The notes under the pieces: model-generated
Database searches by the model: none
Told to the model about the DNA's origin: nothing
What the model saw: only the letters and a program-made list of their open reading frames with translations
In this document: positions 56,349-64,000 of the stretch, in pieces
How positions within the stretch are numbered: position 1 is the first letter of the stretch
Layout: every line of letters starts with the position of its first letter
Assembly (NCBI RefSeq): GCF_025145645.1
Contig: NZ_CP102252.1
Location: 930,001 to 994,000, forward strand
DNA from: Alistipes senegalensis JC50
Lineage (GTDB): Bacteria; Bacteroidota; Bacteroidia; Bacteroidales; Rikenellaceae
Length of the DNA: 64,000 bases
Direction: 5' to 3'
Position numbers and translations under genes: made by a program

Positions 56349-58535
56349 ATGAAAATACCGAGATTTATTGCCTGCCTTACGGCGCTGCTCTGCATGGCCG
56401 CTGGCTGCCGCTCTGAGGACGATGCCGCCGTCCGCGCACTGGCCCGGCGGATCATTCCCGAGCACGAAAAACAGTTCCGCTTCGAGCGTCTTACCGATAC
56501 GACCGAGTGTTTCGAACTGGAATCCCGCGGCTCAAAGATCGTCGTGCGCGGCAACAGCTCCGCCTCGATTGCCGTGGGACTGAACCATTACCTGAAGAAT
56601 TACTGCCTGACGACCGTCTCGTGGCATGCCTGCAATCCCGTGGAGATGCCTGCCGTGCTACCGCGGATCGACGAAAAAGTCCGCGTCGAATCCCGCGCAC
56701 GGGAGCGTTTCTTCCTCAATTACTGCACGTTCGGGTACACCATGCCGTGGTGGGGATGGACCGAATGGGAACGCTTCATCGACTGGATGGCGCTTCAGGG
56801 CGTAACCATGCCGCTGGCCATCACGGGGCAGGAAGCCGTCTGGCAGCGGGTATGGACCCGGCTCGGACTTTCGGACGAAGAGGTCCGCGCCTACTTCACC
56901 GGTCCGGCCCACCTGCCCTGGCACCGCATGTCGAACATCGACCGCTGGCAGGGTCCGCTGCCCGAGGAGTGGATCGACGGCCAGCTGGCGTTGCAGCAGC
57001 GTATTCTGGCGCGCGAACGCGAACTGGGGATGAAACCCGTGCTGCCGGCCTTCGCGGGACACGTTCCGCAGGAGCTCAAAAGACTCCATCCCGATGCCCG
57101 GATCACACGCGTGAGCTACTGGGGCGGCTTCGACGATCGATACCGGTGCAGTTTCCTCGACCCGATGGACCCGCTTTTCGCGGTCATCCAGCGGGAGTTC
57201 CTCACCGAACAGACCCGTCTGTTCGGCACGGGCCATATCTACGGCGCCGATCCGTTCAACGAGATCGACGCCCCGACGTGGGATCCTGAAACGCTCGCCG
57301 GAATGTCGCGCCACATCTACGAGTCGATGGCGGAGGTCGATCCCGAGGCGGTGTGGCTCCAGATGGGTTGGCTCTTCTATGCCGATCCGACGCACTGGAC
57401 CGCGGAGAACATCCGCGCCTTCCTCGGCGCCGTGCCGCAGGACCGGCTGCTGATGCTGGATTACTTCTGCGAATTCACAGAGATCTGGAAGCAGACCGAA
57501 AAATTCCACGGCCAGCCTTACTTGTGGTGCTACCTCGGCAATTTCGGGGGCAACACGATGCTATCGGGCAATTTCCATACCGTGAGTGCCCGCATGGAGG
57601 ACGCTTTCGCCCATGGCGGCGACAACCTGCGCGGCGTGGGCTCGACGCTCGAAGGCTTCGGCGTTAACCAGTTCATGTACGAATTCGTGCTGGACAAAGC
57701 GTGGAACACGGGCATTGCGGACGACGAGTGGATCGCACGCCTGGCCGACCGCCGCACGGGATTCCGCGACCCCGCGGCCCGCACCGGCTGGCGGACGCTC
57801 TGCGACAGCGTCTACACGCTGCCCGCGCAGACCGGACAGTCTCCGCTGACCAATGCGCATCCCGCGCTGGAGGGTAACTGGCACTGGACCACCAAGCCCA
57901 CGACGGGCTACCGTTTCCCGACCTTGTGGCGGGTTTGGGAAGAGCTGCTCGCTGTGGACAGCGAACGCGACACCTACCGTTTCGACGTAGTGAACATCGG
58001 CCGGCAGGTGCTGGGCGACTACTTCCTGATAGAACGCGACCGTTTCGCCGCGGCCTATGCGCAGCACGATCGGAAGGCGATGGACGCCGCCGCCCGACGC
58101 ATGACCGGATTGCTTGCGGACATCAACCTGCTCACGGCCTGCCACCCCGAGTTTTCGCTCGAGCGGTGGATCGCCGCGGCGCGCGGCTTCGGCAGCGACA
58201 ACGCTTCGAAAGATTACTACGAAACCAACGCCCGCATGCTCATCTCGGTTTGGGGCGACAGTTACCACCTTACCGATTACGCCAGCCGCACATGGTCCGG
58301 AATGATTTCGACCTACTACGCTCCCCGCTGGCGGCTCTTCATCGAACGCGTGATGGAGGCGGCCCGCACGGGCCGGATGTTCGATCATGAGGCTTTCGAC
58401 CGCGAAATCCGCGACTTCGAATGCCGATGGGCCGACGCCTCCCACCCGCTTACTTTCCCCGAAGCGGGAGACGCCGTGCGGACGGCGCGCGAACTGGCCT
58501 CGAAATACAAACCGCTGTTCGACGCCGAGCGGTAG
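56349..58535 (+). CDS. GH89 alpha-N-acetylglucosaminidase lipoprotein
   Basis: A 728-aa enzyme with lipobox CMAAGC-RSED. An N-terminal alpha/beta domain (about 25-95, SSASIAVGLNHYLKNYC) leads to the catalytic TIM barrel: NYCTFGYTMPWWGWTEWERFIDWMALQGVTMPLAITGQE, PAFAGHVP, YGADPFNEIDAPTW (acid/base Glu region), DRLLMLDYFCE, YLWCYLGNFGGN and VGSTLEGFGVNQFMYEF (second Glu). This is the NAGLU fold, removing terminal alpha-GlcNAc from heparan sulfate or mucin-type glycans. Full length, no defect. Confidence 0.93.
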   Translation: MKIPRFIACLTALLCMAAGCRSEDDAAVRALARRIIPEHEKQFRFERLTDTTECFELESRGSKIVVRGNSSASIAVGLNHYLKNYCLTTVSWHACNPVEMPAVLPRIDEKVRVESRARERFFLNYCTFGYTMPWWGWTEWERFIDWMALQGVTMPLAITGQEAVWQRVWTRLGLSDEEVRAYFTGPAHLPWHRMSNIDRWQGPLPEEWIDGQLALQQRILARERELGMKPVLPAFAGHVPQELKRLHPDARITRVSYWGGFDDRYRCSFLDPMDPLFAVIQREFLTEQTRLFGTGHIYGADPFNEIDAPTWDPETLAGMSRHIYESMAEVDPEAVWLQMGWLFYADPTHWTAENIRAFLGAVPQDRLLMLDYFCEFTEIWKQTEKFHGQPYLWCYLGNFGGNTMLSGNFHTVSARMEDAFAHGGDNLRGVGSTLEGFGVNQFMYEFVLDKAWNTGIADDEWIARLADRRTGFRDPAARTGWRTLCDSVYTLPAQTGQSPLTNAHPALEGNWHWTTKPTTGYRFPTLWRVWEELLAVDSERDTYRFDVVNIGRQVLGDYFLIERDRFAAAYAQHDRKAMDAAARRMTGLLADINLLTACHPEFSLERWIAAARGFGSDNASKDYYETNARMLISVWGDSYHLTDYASRTWSGMISTYYAPRWRLFIERVMEAARTGRMFDHEAFDREIRDFECRWADASHPLTFPEAGDAVRTARELASKYKPLFDAER

Positions 58536-58556
58536 GGCGTCGTACCTATTTATATA

Positions 58557-58591
58557 AAACCCCGGACTTTATCGTACAGTCCGGGAGTTTT
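58557..58591. terminator. Bidirectional terminator
   Basis: CCCGGACT (58561-58568) pairs with AGTCCGGG (58578-58585), with A-run and T4 flanks, between the convergent GH89 and ROK genes. Confidence 0.85.
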
Positions 58592-58612
58592 CCGTTCGCA
58601 GAGGGCCGCTTC

Positions 58613-59818
58613 TCAGAACAGCCCCAGCGACTTGCTGCGCGCCAGTATGCAGGCGCCCATCACTCCAGCGCGTTCGCCCAGGGTCGAGAGGCGTATCTGC
58701 GTATCCTTGTTGACCAGCATCAGCGAGTATTTGTTGATGGCGTTGCGCACGGGCAGCATCAGGTACTCCTTGGCCACCGAAAGCGTACCGCCGATAACGA
58801 TCACCTCCGGATTGAACATGTTGATAAGCCCCGCGATGGCCTTGCCGAGCGTGTGCCCCACCGACTCCAGAATCTCGATGGCCAGCACATCCTCCTTCAG
58901 CAGCGCGGCCAGAATATCATTCAGCGTGATCTCCTCGCCTTTTTTGTATTTCTCGGAAAGCATCGACACGCGTCCCTCCTTGAGTTTCTCCAGAAAAATC
59001 CGGTGCATGGCCGAACCGGAAGCCCCCGTCTCAAGACAGCCGCGTTTGCCGCAGCGGCAGATGATCTCGTTGTCGAGCAGCGGAAAATGGCCGAATTCGC
59101 CCGAAAAGCCCGACTTGCCGTAAAATATCTTGCCGTCGATGATCATCCCCAACCCCAGTCCCCAGCTGGCGTTAATGTAGAGCATCGTCTTCTCGGAGTG
59201 GGCGTCGCCGTACATATATTCGCCGTAAGTGGCGGCACGGGTGTCGTTCTCGATGTAGACCGTCGTGCCGAGACGCTCTTCGAGCAGCATCGTCAGCGGC
59301 TGTTCCTCGACGAAGAAATAGCTGTAACTGTATCCGGTCTGCGAATTGACGCGGCCCGAAATATTCACCCCGACGGCCAGCACCTTGTCGCGGGCGATCT
59401 TGCGCGCACGGATGAAATTCTGAATCACGTCGCAAAGACGGTCCAGCGAACGGGGATCGTTGTCCATCAGAAAATCGACCGTCGTTTCATCGATCAGCTG
59501 TCCCTTGAAATTGATGGCGGCCATCATGACCGAATCCTTGCGCAGATCGACGCCGACGAAATACCCGGCATAGGGATTCAGGCCGTAGATATTCGGCCGT
59601 CGTCCGCCGGCCGTCCCCTGCTCGCCGAAATTGTGCACGAAGCCCTCGTCGATCAGCTCCCCGATGAGTTTGGTCACGGTCGGCACGCTCAGATTCACGG
59701 CCTTGCTCAGATCGGTGATGCTCGAATCGCCGCCGAGAATGTACTGACAGATAATCTGCTGTTTGAGAATAGCGGCCTTGTTGCCTTCCGTGGCCAGTTT
59801 GAGGAACGAATTGGTCAT
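58613..59818 (-). CDS. ROK-family transcriptional regulator
   Basis: A 401-aa NagC/XylR-type repressor. The N-terminal winged helix-turn-helix (about 15-75) includes GDSSITDLSKAVNLSVPTVTKLIGELIDEGFV. The ROK domain follows: YFVGVDLRKDSVMMAAINFKG, VGVNISGRVN, ENDTRAATYGEYMYG, GLGLGMIIDGKIFYGKSGFSGEFGHFP, and zinc-binding CRCGKRGCLETGASGSA. Both sugar- and zinc-site residues are kept. It is divergent from the DUF4434/epimerase operon, whose promoter holds inverted repeats, so it probably represses it until a sugar binds. Confidence 0.93.
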   Translation of the reverse strand: MTNSFLKLATEGNKAAILKQQIICQYILGGDSSITDLSKAVNLSVPTVTKLIGELIDEGFVHNFGEQGTAGGRRPNIYGLNPYAGYFVGVDLRKDSVMMAAINFKGQLIDETTVDFLMDNDPRSLDRLCDVIQNFIRARKIARDKVLAVGVNISGRVNSQTGYSYSYFFVEEQPLTMLLEERLGTTVYIENDTRAATYGEYMYGDAHSEKTMLYINASWGLGLGMIIDGKIFYGKSGFSGEFGHFPLLDNEIICRCGKRGCLETGASGSAMHRIFLEKLKEGRVSMLSEKYKKGEEITLNDILAALLKEDVLAIEILESVGHTLGKAIAGLINMFNPEVIVIGGTLSVAKEYLMLPVRNAINKYSLMLVNKDTQIRLSTLGERAGVMGACILARSKSLGLF

Positions 59819-60029
59819 TTCGTCGGGGTGTTTGATTTACGTCTTTACGATTGGGTAAAGATAAAAATAAATAGCGAGTCGGGCAAACATTCTGCGGAAA
59901 ATGCGCCCCGAGCCGCGAATTTATAACGAATGTCGCCATGCGGACCGTTCATTCGCAGAAATTTTACGATCGTACCCCGATCGGCCGCCGCCCTTCCTGC
60001 GAACGAGCTCCACCTGCAAAATAAACATA

Positions 60030-60083
60030 TTTGTGACAAAACCGCTGTTGAATAAATTTTATCACCAAAACCGCTTGTGATAA
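60030..60083. promoter_or_regulatory. Candidate ROK operator repeats
   Basis: Two symmetric sites: TTTGT-G-ACAAA (60030-60040) and TTATCAC-N11-GTGATAA (60059-60083). A CAAAACCGCT direct repeat with similar following bases begins near 60037 and 60066. The second site overlaps the -33 element of the downstream promoter, the usual place for a repressor. Confidence 0.6.
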
Positions 60084-60104
60084 TAATTTTTATTATTACA
60101 TTTG
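60075..60104 (+). promoter_or_regulatory. Promoter of the DUF4434-epimerase operon
   Basis: TTG (60075-60077), a 19-bp spacer and TACATTTG (60097-60104), 40 bp upstream of the first gene. Confidence 0.75.
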
Positions 60105-60143
60105 CTCGTGATTTAACGCCACCTTTATTATAACCAAACCGCC

Positions 60144-61082
60144 ATGCAGATCAAAGGAACCTTTCTGGACGAAATCAGCCACGACATTCCCCACCAGAAC
60201 TGGGGCGAAAAGGAGTGGGACGCCGATTTCGGACACATGCACCGGGCCGGTATCGAGCACGTGATACTCATCCGCTGCGGCTACCGCCGCTGGCAGACCT
60301 TCTCCTCGCAGGTGCTCACCTCGGAGGAACGCTGTTACGAACCGCCCGCGGACCTGGTCGGGATGTTCCTGCACCTGAGCGAAAAGTGGGGCATGAAATT
60401 CTGGTTCGGGCTCTACGACTCGGGCAAATACTGGGCATCCGGGGATTATCTGCACGAGGTGGAGCTCAACTGCCGCCTGATCGACGAGGTGTGGGCCCGT
60501 TACGGGCATCACGCCGCTTTTGGCGGATGGTACATCTCGCAGGAGTGCAGCCGCAACACGGGCAAAATCATCGACCTCTACGCCCGGCTGGGCCGTCACT
60601 GCAAAGCCGTCTCGGGCGGACTGCCGACGCTGATTTCCCCCTACATCGACGGCAGCAAGAACATCAGCCAGTACACCGACCGGACCACGCGCACGGGCGG
60701 CGTCACGGCCGAGAGCCACGAGGCGGAGTGGGACGCCATTTTCCGGGGGATTCAGGGCGCGGTGGACATCGTGGCCTTTCAGGACGGGCACGTCGAATAC
60801 GACGAGCTTCCGGAATTCCTCCGCATCAACAAGCGGCTGGCCGACCGCTACGGCCTGGAGTGCTGGACCAACACCGAGACCTTCGACCGCGACATGCCGA
60901 TCAAGTTCCTGCCGATCAAGTGGGAGAAGCTGCGTCTGAAGTTGCGGATGGCCGAGGAGGCGGGTATCGATCAGGCCATCACCTTCGAATTCTCGCATTT
61001 CATGTCCCCGCAGTCGGCCTACCTGCAGGCGGGGCACCTCTACGACCGATACCTCGAATACTTAAATACTTCGAAGAAATGA
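60144..61082 (+). CDS. DUF4434 protein, cytoplasmic form
   Basis: A 312-aa protein without signal peptide. It has the DUF4434 TIM-barrel pattern: IKGTFLDEISHDIPHQNWGEKEWDADF, VILIRCGY, KFWFGLYDSGKYW, CRLIDEVWARYGHHAAFGGWYISQECSR, PTLISPYIDG, DIVAFQDGHVEYDELPEF and QAITFEFSHFMSPQSAY. Conserved acids (LDE, SQE, FQDG, FEF) sit where glycosidase catalytic residues would be. Activity has not been established to my knowledge. First gene of a four-gene operon; its stop overlaps the next start. Confidence 0.85.
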   Translation: MQIKGTFLDEISHDIPHQNWGEKEWDADFGHMHRAGIEHVILIRCGYRRWQTFSSQVLTSEERCYEPPADLVGMFLHLSEKWGMKFWFGLYDSGKYWASGDYLHEVELNCRLIDEVWARYGHHAAFGGWYISQECSRNTGKIIDLYARLGRHCKAVSGGLPTLISPYIDGSKNISQYTDRTTRTGGVTAESHEAEWDAIFRGIQGAVDIVAFQDGHVEYDELPEFLRINKRLADRYGLECWTNTETFDRDMPIKFLPIKWEKLRLKLRMAEEAGIDQAITFEFSHFMSPQSAYLQAGHLYDRYLEYLNTSKK

Positions 61083-62155
61083 AAAAAACGCTGTTCCGCG
61101 GCCTGCTCGGCGCCGCACTGACGATACTTGTCTGCCTGCCCGCCGCATCGCGCGGCAAAGGTCCGAAGAAGACGCGCGAATTCACGGATGCGGATTTCCG
61201 CACCGAAAAGATCCTCGAAGCCCTCCCCATCCGCGCCACGTTCCTCGACGAGGTGAGCTGGGACATTCCCCATCAGAACTGGGGCGTGAAGGAGTGGGAC
61301 GCCGACTTCAAGGCCATGAAGCAGATGGGAATCAACACCGTCGTGCTGATCCGCGCCGGGCTCGGCAGCTGGATCGCGGCGCCGTTCGATTGCCTGCTCC
61401 GGACCGGAAAGGTCAAGTATCCGCCCGTGGATCTGGTGGAGATGTTCCTCGCGCTGTCCGACAAGTACGGAATGGATTTCTGGTTCGGGACCTACGACTC
61501 GTGCTACCACTGGCACGTGGGAGAGTATGAGAAGGAGATCGAACTGAACATGCAGCTCATCGACGAGGTGTGGGCCAAATACGGCCACCACAAATCGTTC
61601 CGGGGCTGGTACCTCTCGCAGGAGATCAGCCGCCGCACCCGCAACGTATCGAAGATATACGCCGCGATGGGCCGGCACGCCAAGGAGATATCGGGCGGGC
61701 TGAAGACGATGATCTCGCCCTACATCCACGGCGTCAAGACCGATCAGGTGATGGCCGGCGACAAGGCGATCACCGTCGAGGAGCACCGCCGCGAGTGGGA
61801 CGCGATTCTGAGCGACATCGCCGGAGCCGTGGACATCCTCGCTTTCCAGGACGGACAGGTCGATTACGACGAACTCTACGACTACCTGGTGGTCAACCGC
61901 GAGCTGGCCGAACGCTACGGCATGGAGTGCTGGACCAACGTCGAATCGTTCGACCGCGACATGCCCATCCGTTTCCTGCCGATCAAATGGGAGAAACTCC
62001 TCTTCAAGCTCGACGCCGCACGGCGCGCCGGGATGCAGAATGTCATCACGTTCGAATTCTCGCACTTCATGAGCCCCAATTCGTCCTACACCCAAGCGGG
62101 ACACCTCTACAACCGCTATATGGAATACATGAACTATCTCCAACACAAAAAATAA
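61079..62155 (+). CDS. DUF4434 protein, exported paralog
   Basis: A 358-aa paralog of the preceding protein with an added signal peptide (MKKTLFRGLLGAALTILVCLPAAS) and a basic linker. The start overlaps the upstream stop (ATGA at 61079). Shared motifs: IRATFLDEVSWDIPHQNWGVKEWDADF, VVLIRAG, DFWFGTYDS, FRGWYLSQEISRRTRN, TMISPYIHG, DILAFQDGQVDYDELYDY, VITFEFSHFMSPNSSY. Same acids are kept, so both are likely catalytic. One copy outside and one inside the inner membrane suggests stepwise processing of one glycan. Confidence 0.87.
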   Translation: MKKTLFRGLLGAALTILVCLPAASRGKGPKKTREFTDADFRTEKILEALPIRATFLDEVSWDIPHQNWGVKEWDADFKAMKQMGINTVVLIRAGLGSWIAAPFDCLLRTGKVKYPPVDLVEMFLALSDKYGMDFWFGTYDSCYHWHVGEYEKEIELNMQLIDEVWAKYGHHKSFRGWYLSQEISRRTRNVSKIYAAMGRHAKEISGGLKTMISPYIHGVKTDQVMAGDKAITVEEHRREWDAILSDIAGAVDILAFQDGQVDYDELYDYLVVNRELAERYGMECWTNVESFDRDMPIRFLPIKWEKLLFKLDAARRAGMQNVITFEFSHFMSPNSSYTQAGHLYNRYMEYMNYLQHKK

Positions 62156-62165
62156 AGAACCTCCC

Positions 62166-63332
62166 ATGATCGATTTCAAACAACTGGCGTGTCTGAACCG
62201 GGACGAACTGCTCGAAAACGTGGTTCCGTTCTGGCTCACCCACTCGCAGGACGAACGATACGGCGGCTACTTCACCTGCCTCGACCGCGGGGGCGACGTC
62301 TACGACACCGACAAATTCGTCTGGCTGCAGGGACGGCAGGTGTGGCTGTTTTCGATGCTCTACAACCAGGTCGAGAAGCGTCCCGAATGGCTCGAATGCG
62401 CCGTACAGGGGGCGGAGTTCCTCCGTAAACACGGCCACGACGGCAATTACAACTGGTACTTCTCGCTCACGCGCGAAGGCCGGCCGCTCGTGGCTCCCTA
62501 CAACATCTTTTCCTACACGTTCGCCACGATGGCCTTCGCGCAGGCGGCTCTCGCCACGGGCAGCGACCAATATGCCGAAATCGCCAAGCGCACCTTCGCG
62601 CGGATTCTCGAAAAACGCGACAACCCCAAGGGACCGTGGTGCAAGACCGTCCCGGGCACGCGCGACCTGAAGGATTTCGCCCTGCCGATGATCCTCTGCA
62701 ACATGGCGCTCGAAGCGGAGCAGATGATCGACCCCGCGCTGCTCGACGCGACGATCCGGGATTGCATCCACCAGGTCATGGAGGTCTTCTACCGCGGGGA
62801 GCTGGGGCTGATCGTCGAGAACGTCGCAGCGGACGGCGAGCTCTCCGACTCGTTCGAAGGCCGGCAGATCAATCCCGGCCACACGCTCGAAGCTATGTGG
62901 TTCATCATGAACCTCGGCGTGCGGCTCAACGACCGGGCGCTGATCGACAAGGCCGTAAAGATCGCGCTCGACACGGCTGAATATGGCTGGGACAAGGAGT
63001 ACGGCGGCCTGTTCTATTTCATGGACCGGCTCGGACACCCGCAGCAGCAGCTCGAATGGGACCAGAAACTGTGGTGGGTGCATATCGAAGCGATGATCGC
63101 GATGATCAAGGGATACCGCCTCACCGGTTCGCAGGCGTGTCTCGACTGGTTCCTCCGGCTGCACGACTACACCTGGTCGCATTTCAAGGACCCCGAATAC
63201 CCCGAATGGTTCGGCTATCTGAACCGCCGCGGCGAGGTGCTGCTCCCGCTCAAGGGCGGCAAATGGAAAGGCTGTTTCCATGTACCTCGCGGTCTGTACC
63301 AGTGCTGGAAAATACTCGACGAGTGCCAATAA
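62166..63332 (+). CDS. AGE-family epimerase/isomerase
   Basis: A 388-aa N-acylglucosamine 2-epimerase-type (alpha/alpha)6 barrel. Motifs: FWLTHSQDERYGGYFTCLDRGG, KFVWLQGRQVWLFSMLYNQ, the catalytic His region QINPGHTLEAMWFIMNLG, GLFYFMDRLGHPQQQLEWDQKLWWVHIEAMIAMI, and WFGYLNRRGEVL with HVPRGLYQCWKIL. Family members interconvert GlcNAc/ManNAc, mannose/glucose or cellobiose. Context with GH89 and ROK favours an amino sugar, but residues alone do not decide. 10 bp after the DUF4434 gene. Confidence 0.9.
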   Translation: MIDFKQLACLNRDELLENVVPFWLTHSQDERYGGYFTCLDRGGDVYDTDKFVWLQGRQVWLFSMLYNQVEKRPEWLECAVQGAEFLRKHGHDGNYNWYFSLTREGRPLVAPYNIFSYTFATMAFAQAALATGSDQYAEIAKRTFARILEKRDNPKGPWCKTVPGTRDLKDFALPMILCNMALEAEQMIDPALLDATIRDCIHQVMEVFYRGELGLIVENVAADGELSDSFEGRQINPGHTLEAMWFIMNLGVRLNDRALIDKAVKIALDTAEYGWDKEYGGLFYFMDRLGHPQQQLEWDQKLWWVHIEAMIAMIKGYRLTGSQACLDWFLRLHDYTWSHFKDPEYPEWFGYLNRRGEVLLPLKGGKWKGCFHVPRGLYQCWKILDECQ

Positions 63333-63430
63333 CCCAAACATAAAACTATGCGAAAAATGCCTTAATCAACCATTTCGAGCGGAGCACGTCTCCCGTCACA
63401 AAAATCTAAACCTATTGCAACCCTAATTTT

Positions 63431-64000
63431 ATGAGAAACGTTTACAAAATGAAACCTTCAGGCATTCGCTGCCTATTGAGCAGCGTATTAGCCGTGGTCT
63501 CCATGGCGATCACAGGCACCAATGTGGCTGAGGCGCAAGGACTTTCAGTCTCCGGAAGAGTGACCGACGCAAGGGGGGGGGAAATTTCGGGTGCTACGGT
63601 CATCGTAAAAGGTGACAACACCCGGGGAACTACCACCGATGCACAGGGACAGTATGCTATCGAGGTCTTGTCCTCCGACGATGTGCTGGTCTTCAGTTTC
63701 CTCGGTTACAAAACTGCAGAAGTGGCCGTCCGCGGCCGCAAAACCCTGAACGTCCAACTGGAAGAGGACGCCACGCTGGTGGATGAAGTGGTCGTAGTGG
63801 GATACGGCACACAGAAACGACAGTTTCTCGTAGGCTCCGTGTCCCAGGTCTCCAGCAAGGAGTTGCTGAAGGCCCCGATGACCAACGTATCGAACATGAT
63901 GACCGGCAAATTGCCGGGAGTGACGAGTATTCAGCGTTCGGGACAGCCCGGCAGCGACGGCACCACGATCTTCGTCCGTGGAGTCTCCTCGTTCAACAAT
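63431..64000 (+). CDS. SusC/RagA-family TonB-linked transporter, 3' end beyond window
   Basis: The first 190 residues. MRNVYKMKPSGIRCLLSSVLAVVSMAITGTNVAEAQ-G is a long signal peptide. Then comes a carboxypeptidase-D-like beta-sandwich (LSVSGRVTDARGGEISGATVIVKGDNTRGTTTDAQGQYAIEV...FLGYKT), the TonB box region TLVDEVVVVGYGTQKRQFLVGSV and the start of the plug (MMTGKLPGVTSIQRSGQPGSDGTTIFVRG). It imports glycans with a SusD partner. An in-frame G9 tract (63573-63581) codes for ARGG. It probably belongs to the same locus as the upstream epimerase. Confidence 0.95.
   Translation, partial: MRNVYKMKPSGIRCLLSSVLAVVSMAITGTNVAEAQGLSVSGRVTDARGGEISGATVIVKGDNTRGTTTDAQGQYAIEVLSSDDVLVFSFLGYKTAEVAVRGRKTLNVQLEEDATLVDEVVVVGYGTQKRQFLVGSVSQVSSKELLKAPMTNVSNMMTGKLPGVTSIQRSGQPGSDGTTIFVRGVSSFNN
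63573..63581 (+). repeat. G9 homopolymer inside the SusC-type gene
   Basis: Nine G within codons 48-51. Losing or gaining one G places a stop within about 12 codons (TAA or TGA), so slippage would switch the gene off. Confidence 0.8.

Noticed and set aside
63348..63365. Five-codon mini-ORF MRKMP before the SusC-type gene
   Set aside because: Too short and without supporting structure to call a leader peptide.

Overview
The window looks like chromosome of a gut Bacteroidales bacterium, most likely an Alistipes-type member of the Rikenellaceae. The support is high GC coding sequence, many promoters of the Bacteroidetes form TTTG-N19/20-TAnnTTTG, lipoproteins with Cys-Ser-Lys/Glu starts, fimbrillin-family proteins, a SusC/RagA transporter, an L31 type B protein and a Mpi-type DNA invertase. 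Genus assignment is inference. No rRNA operon, CRISPR array or prophage was seen.

Region 1 (1-12000): a minus-strand fimbrial operon of nine genes, beginning with an OmpA-like/coiled-coil/DUF3575 outer-membrane protein and a DUF5119 lipoprotein, then seven fimbrillin-family lipoproteins, the last cut by the window edge. A Mpi-family serine recombinase is divergent from it. The 374-bp gap between them holds a G9 tract, short inverted repeats and a terminator-like leader hairpin. No exact TAnnTTTG box points at the fimbrial genes, so phase variation is a reasonable hypothesis.

Region 2 (12000-19230): an 860-bp gap with no clear gene, tRNA-Ser, HU, an aminotransferase, an OmpP1/FadL porin, tRNA-Arg, L-serine ammonia-lyase, a PAS-LuxR regulator with a perfect 16-bp palindrome at its start codon, and a small beta-barrel protein. 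Region 3 (19280-32800, minus strand): the translation/transcription superoperon tRNA-Thr, -Tyr, -Gly, tuf, tRNA-Trp, secE, nusG, rplKAJL, rpoBC, with two tandem promoters. Region 4 (33000-38520): GNAT acetyltransferase, AraC regulator, coiled-coil lipoprotein, L31, a CAU tRNA with an odd T-arm, acyl-CoA synthetase and XRE-cupin regulator.

Region 5 (38640-45950): a complete histidine operon hisGDCBHAF-IE, preceded by a 17-codon leader peptide with six histidines and an intrinsic terminator, which is a readable attenuation system. Region 6 (46000-52800): two DUF1080 proteins (one carrying a long HEAT-like repeat array), a twin-arginine Gfo/Idh/MocA oxidoreductase, TatA and the broken C-terminus of another Gfo/Idh/MocA gene. 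This suggests exported oxidative (3-keto) glycoside breakdown. A DUF3127 protein with an SSB-like C-terminus follows.

Region 7 (53230-55020) is AT-rich and holds a complete IS982-family insertion sequence. Region 8 (55100-64000): phosphodiester glycosidase, GH89 alpha-N-acetylglucosaminidase, ROK repressor, a tandem pair of DUF4434 proteins, an AGE-family epimerase and the start of a SusC/RagA transporter carrying an in-frame G9 tract. Together these look like a regulated glycan (probably amino-sugar) utilisation locus.
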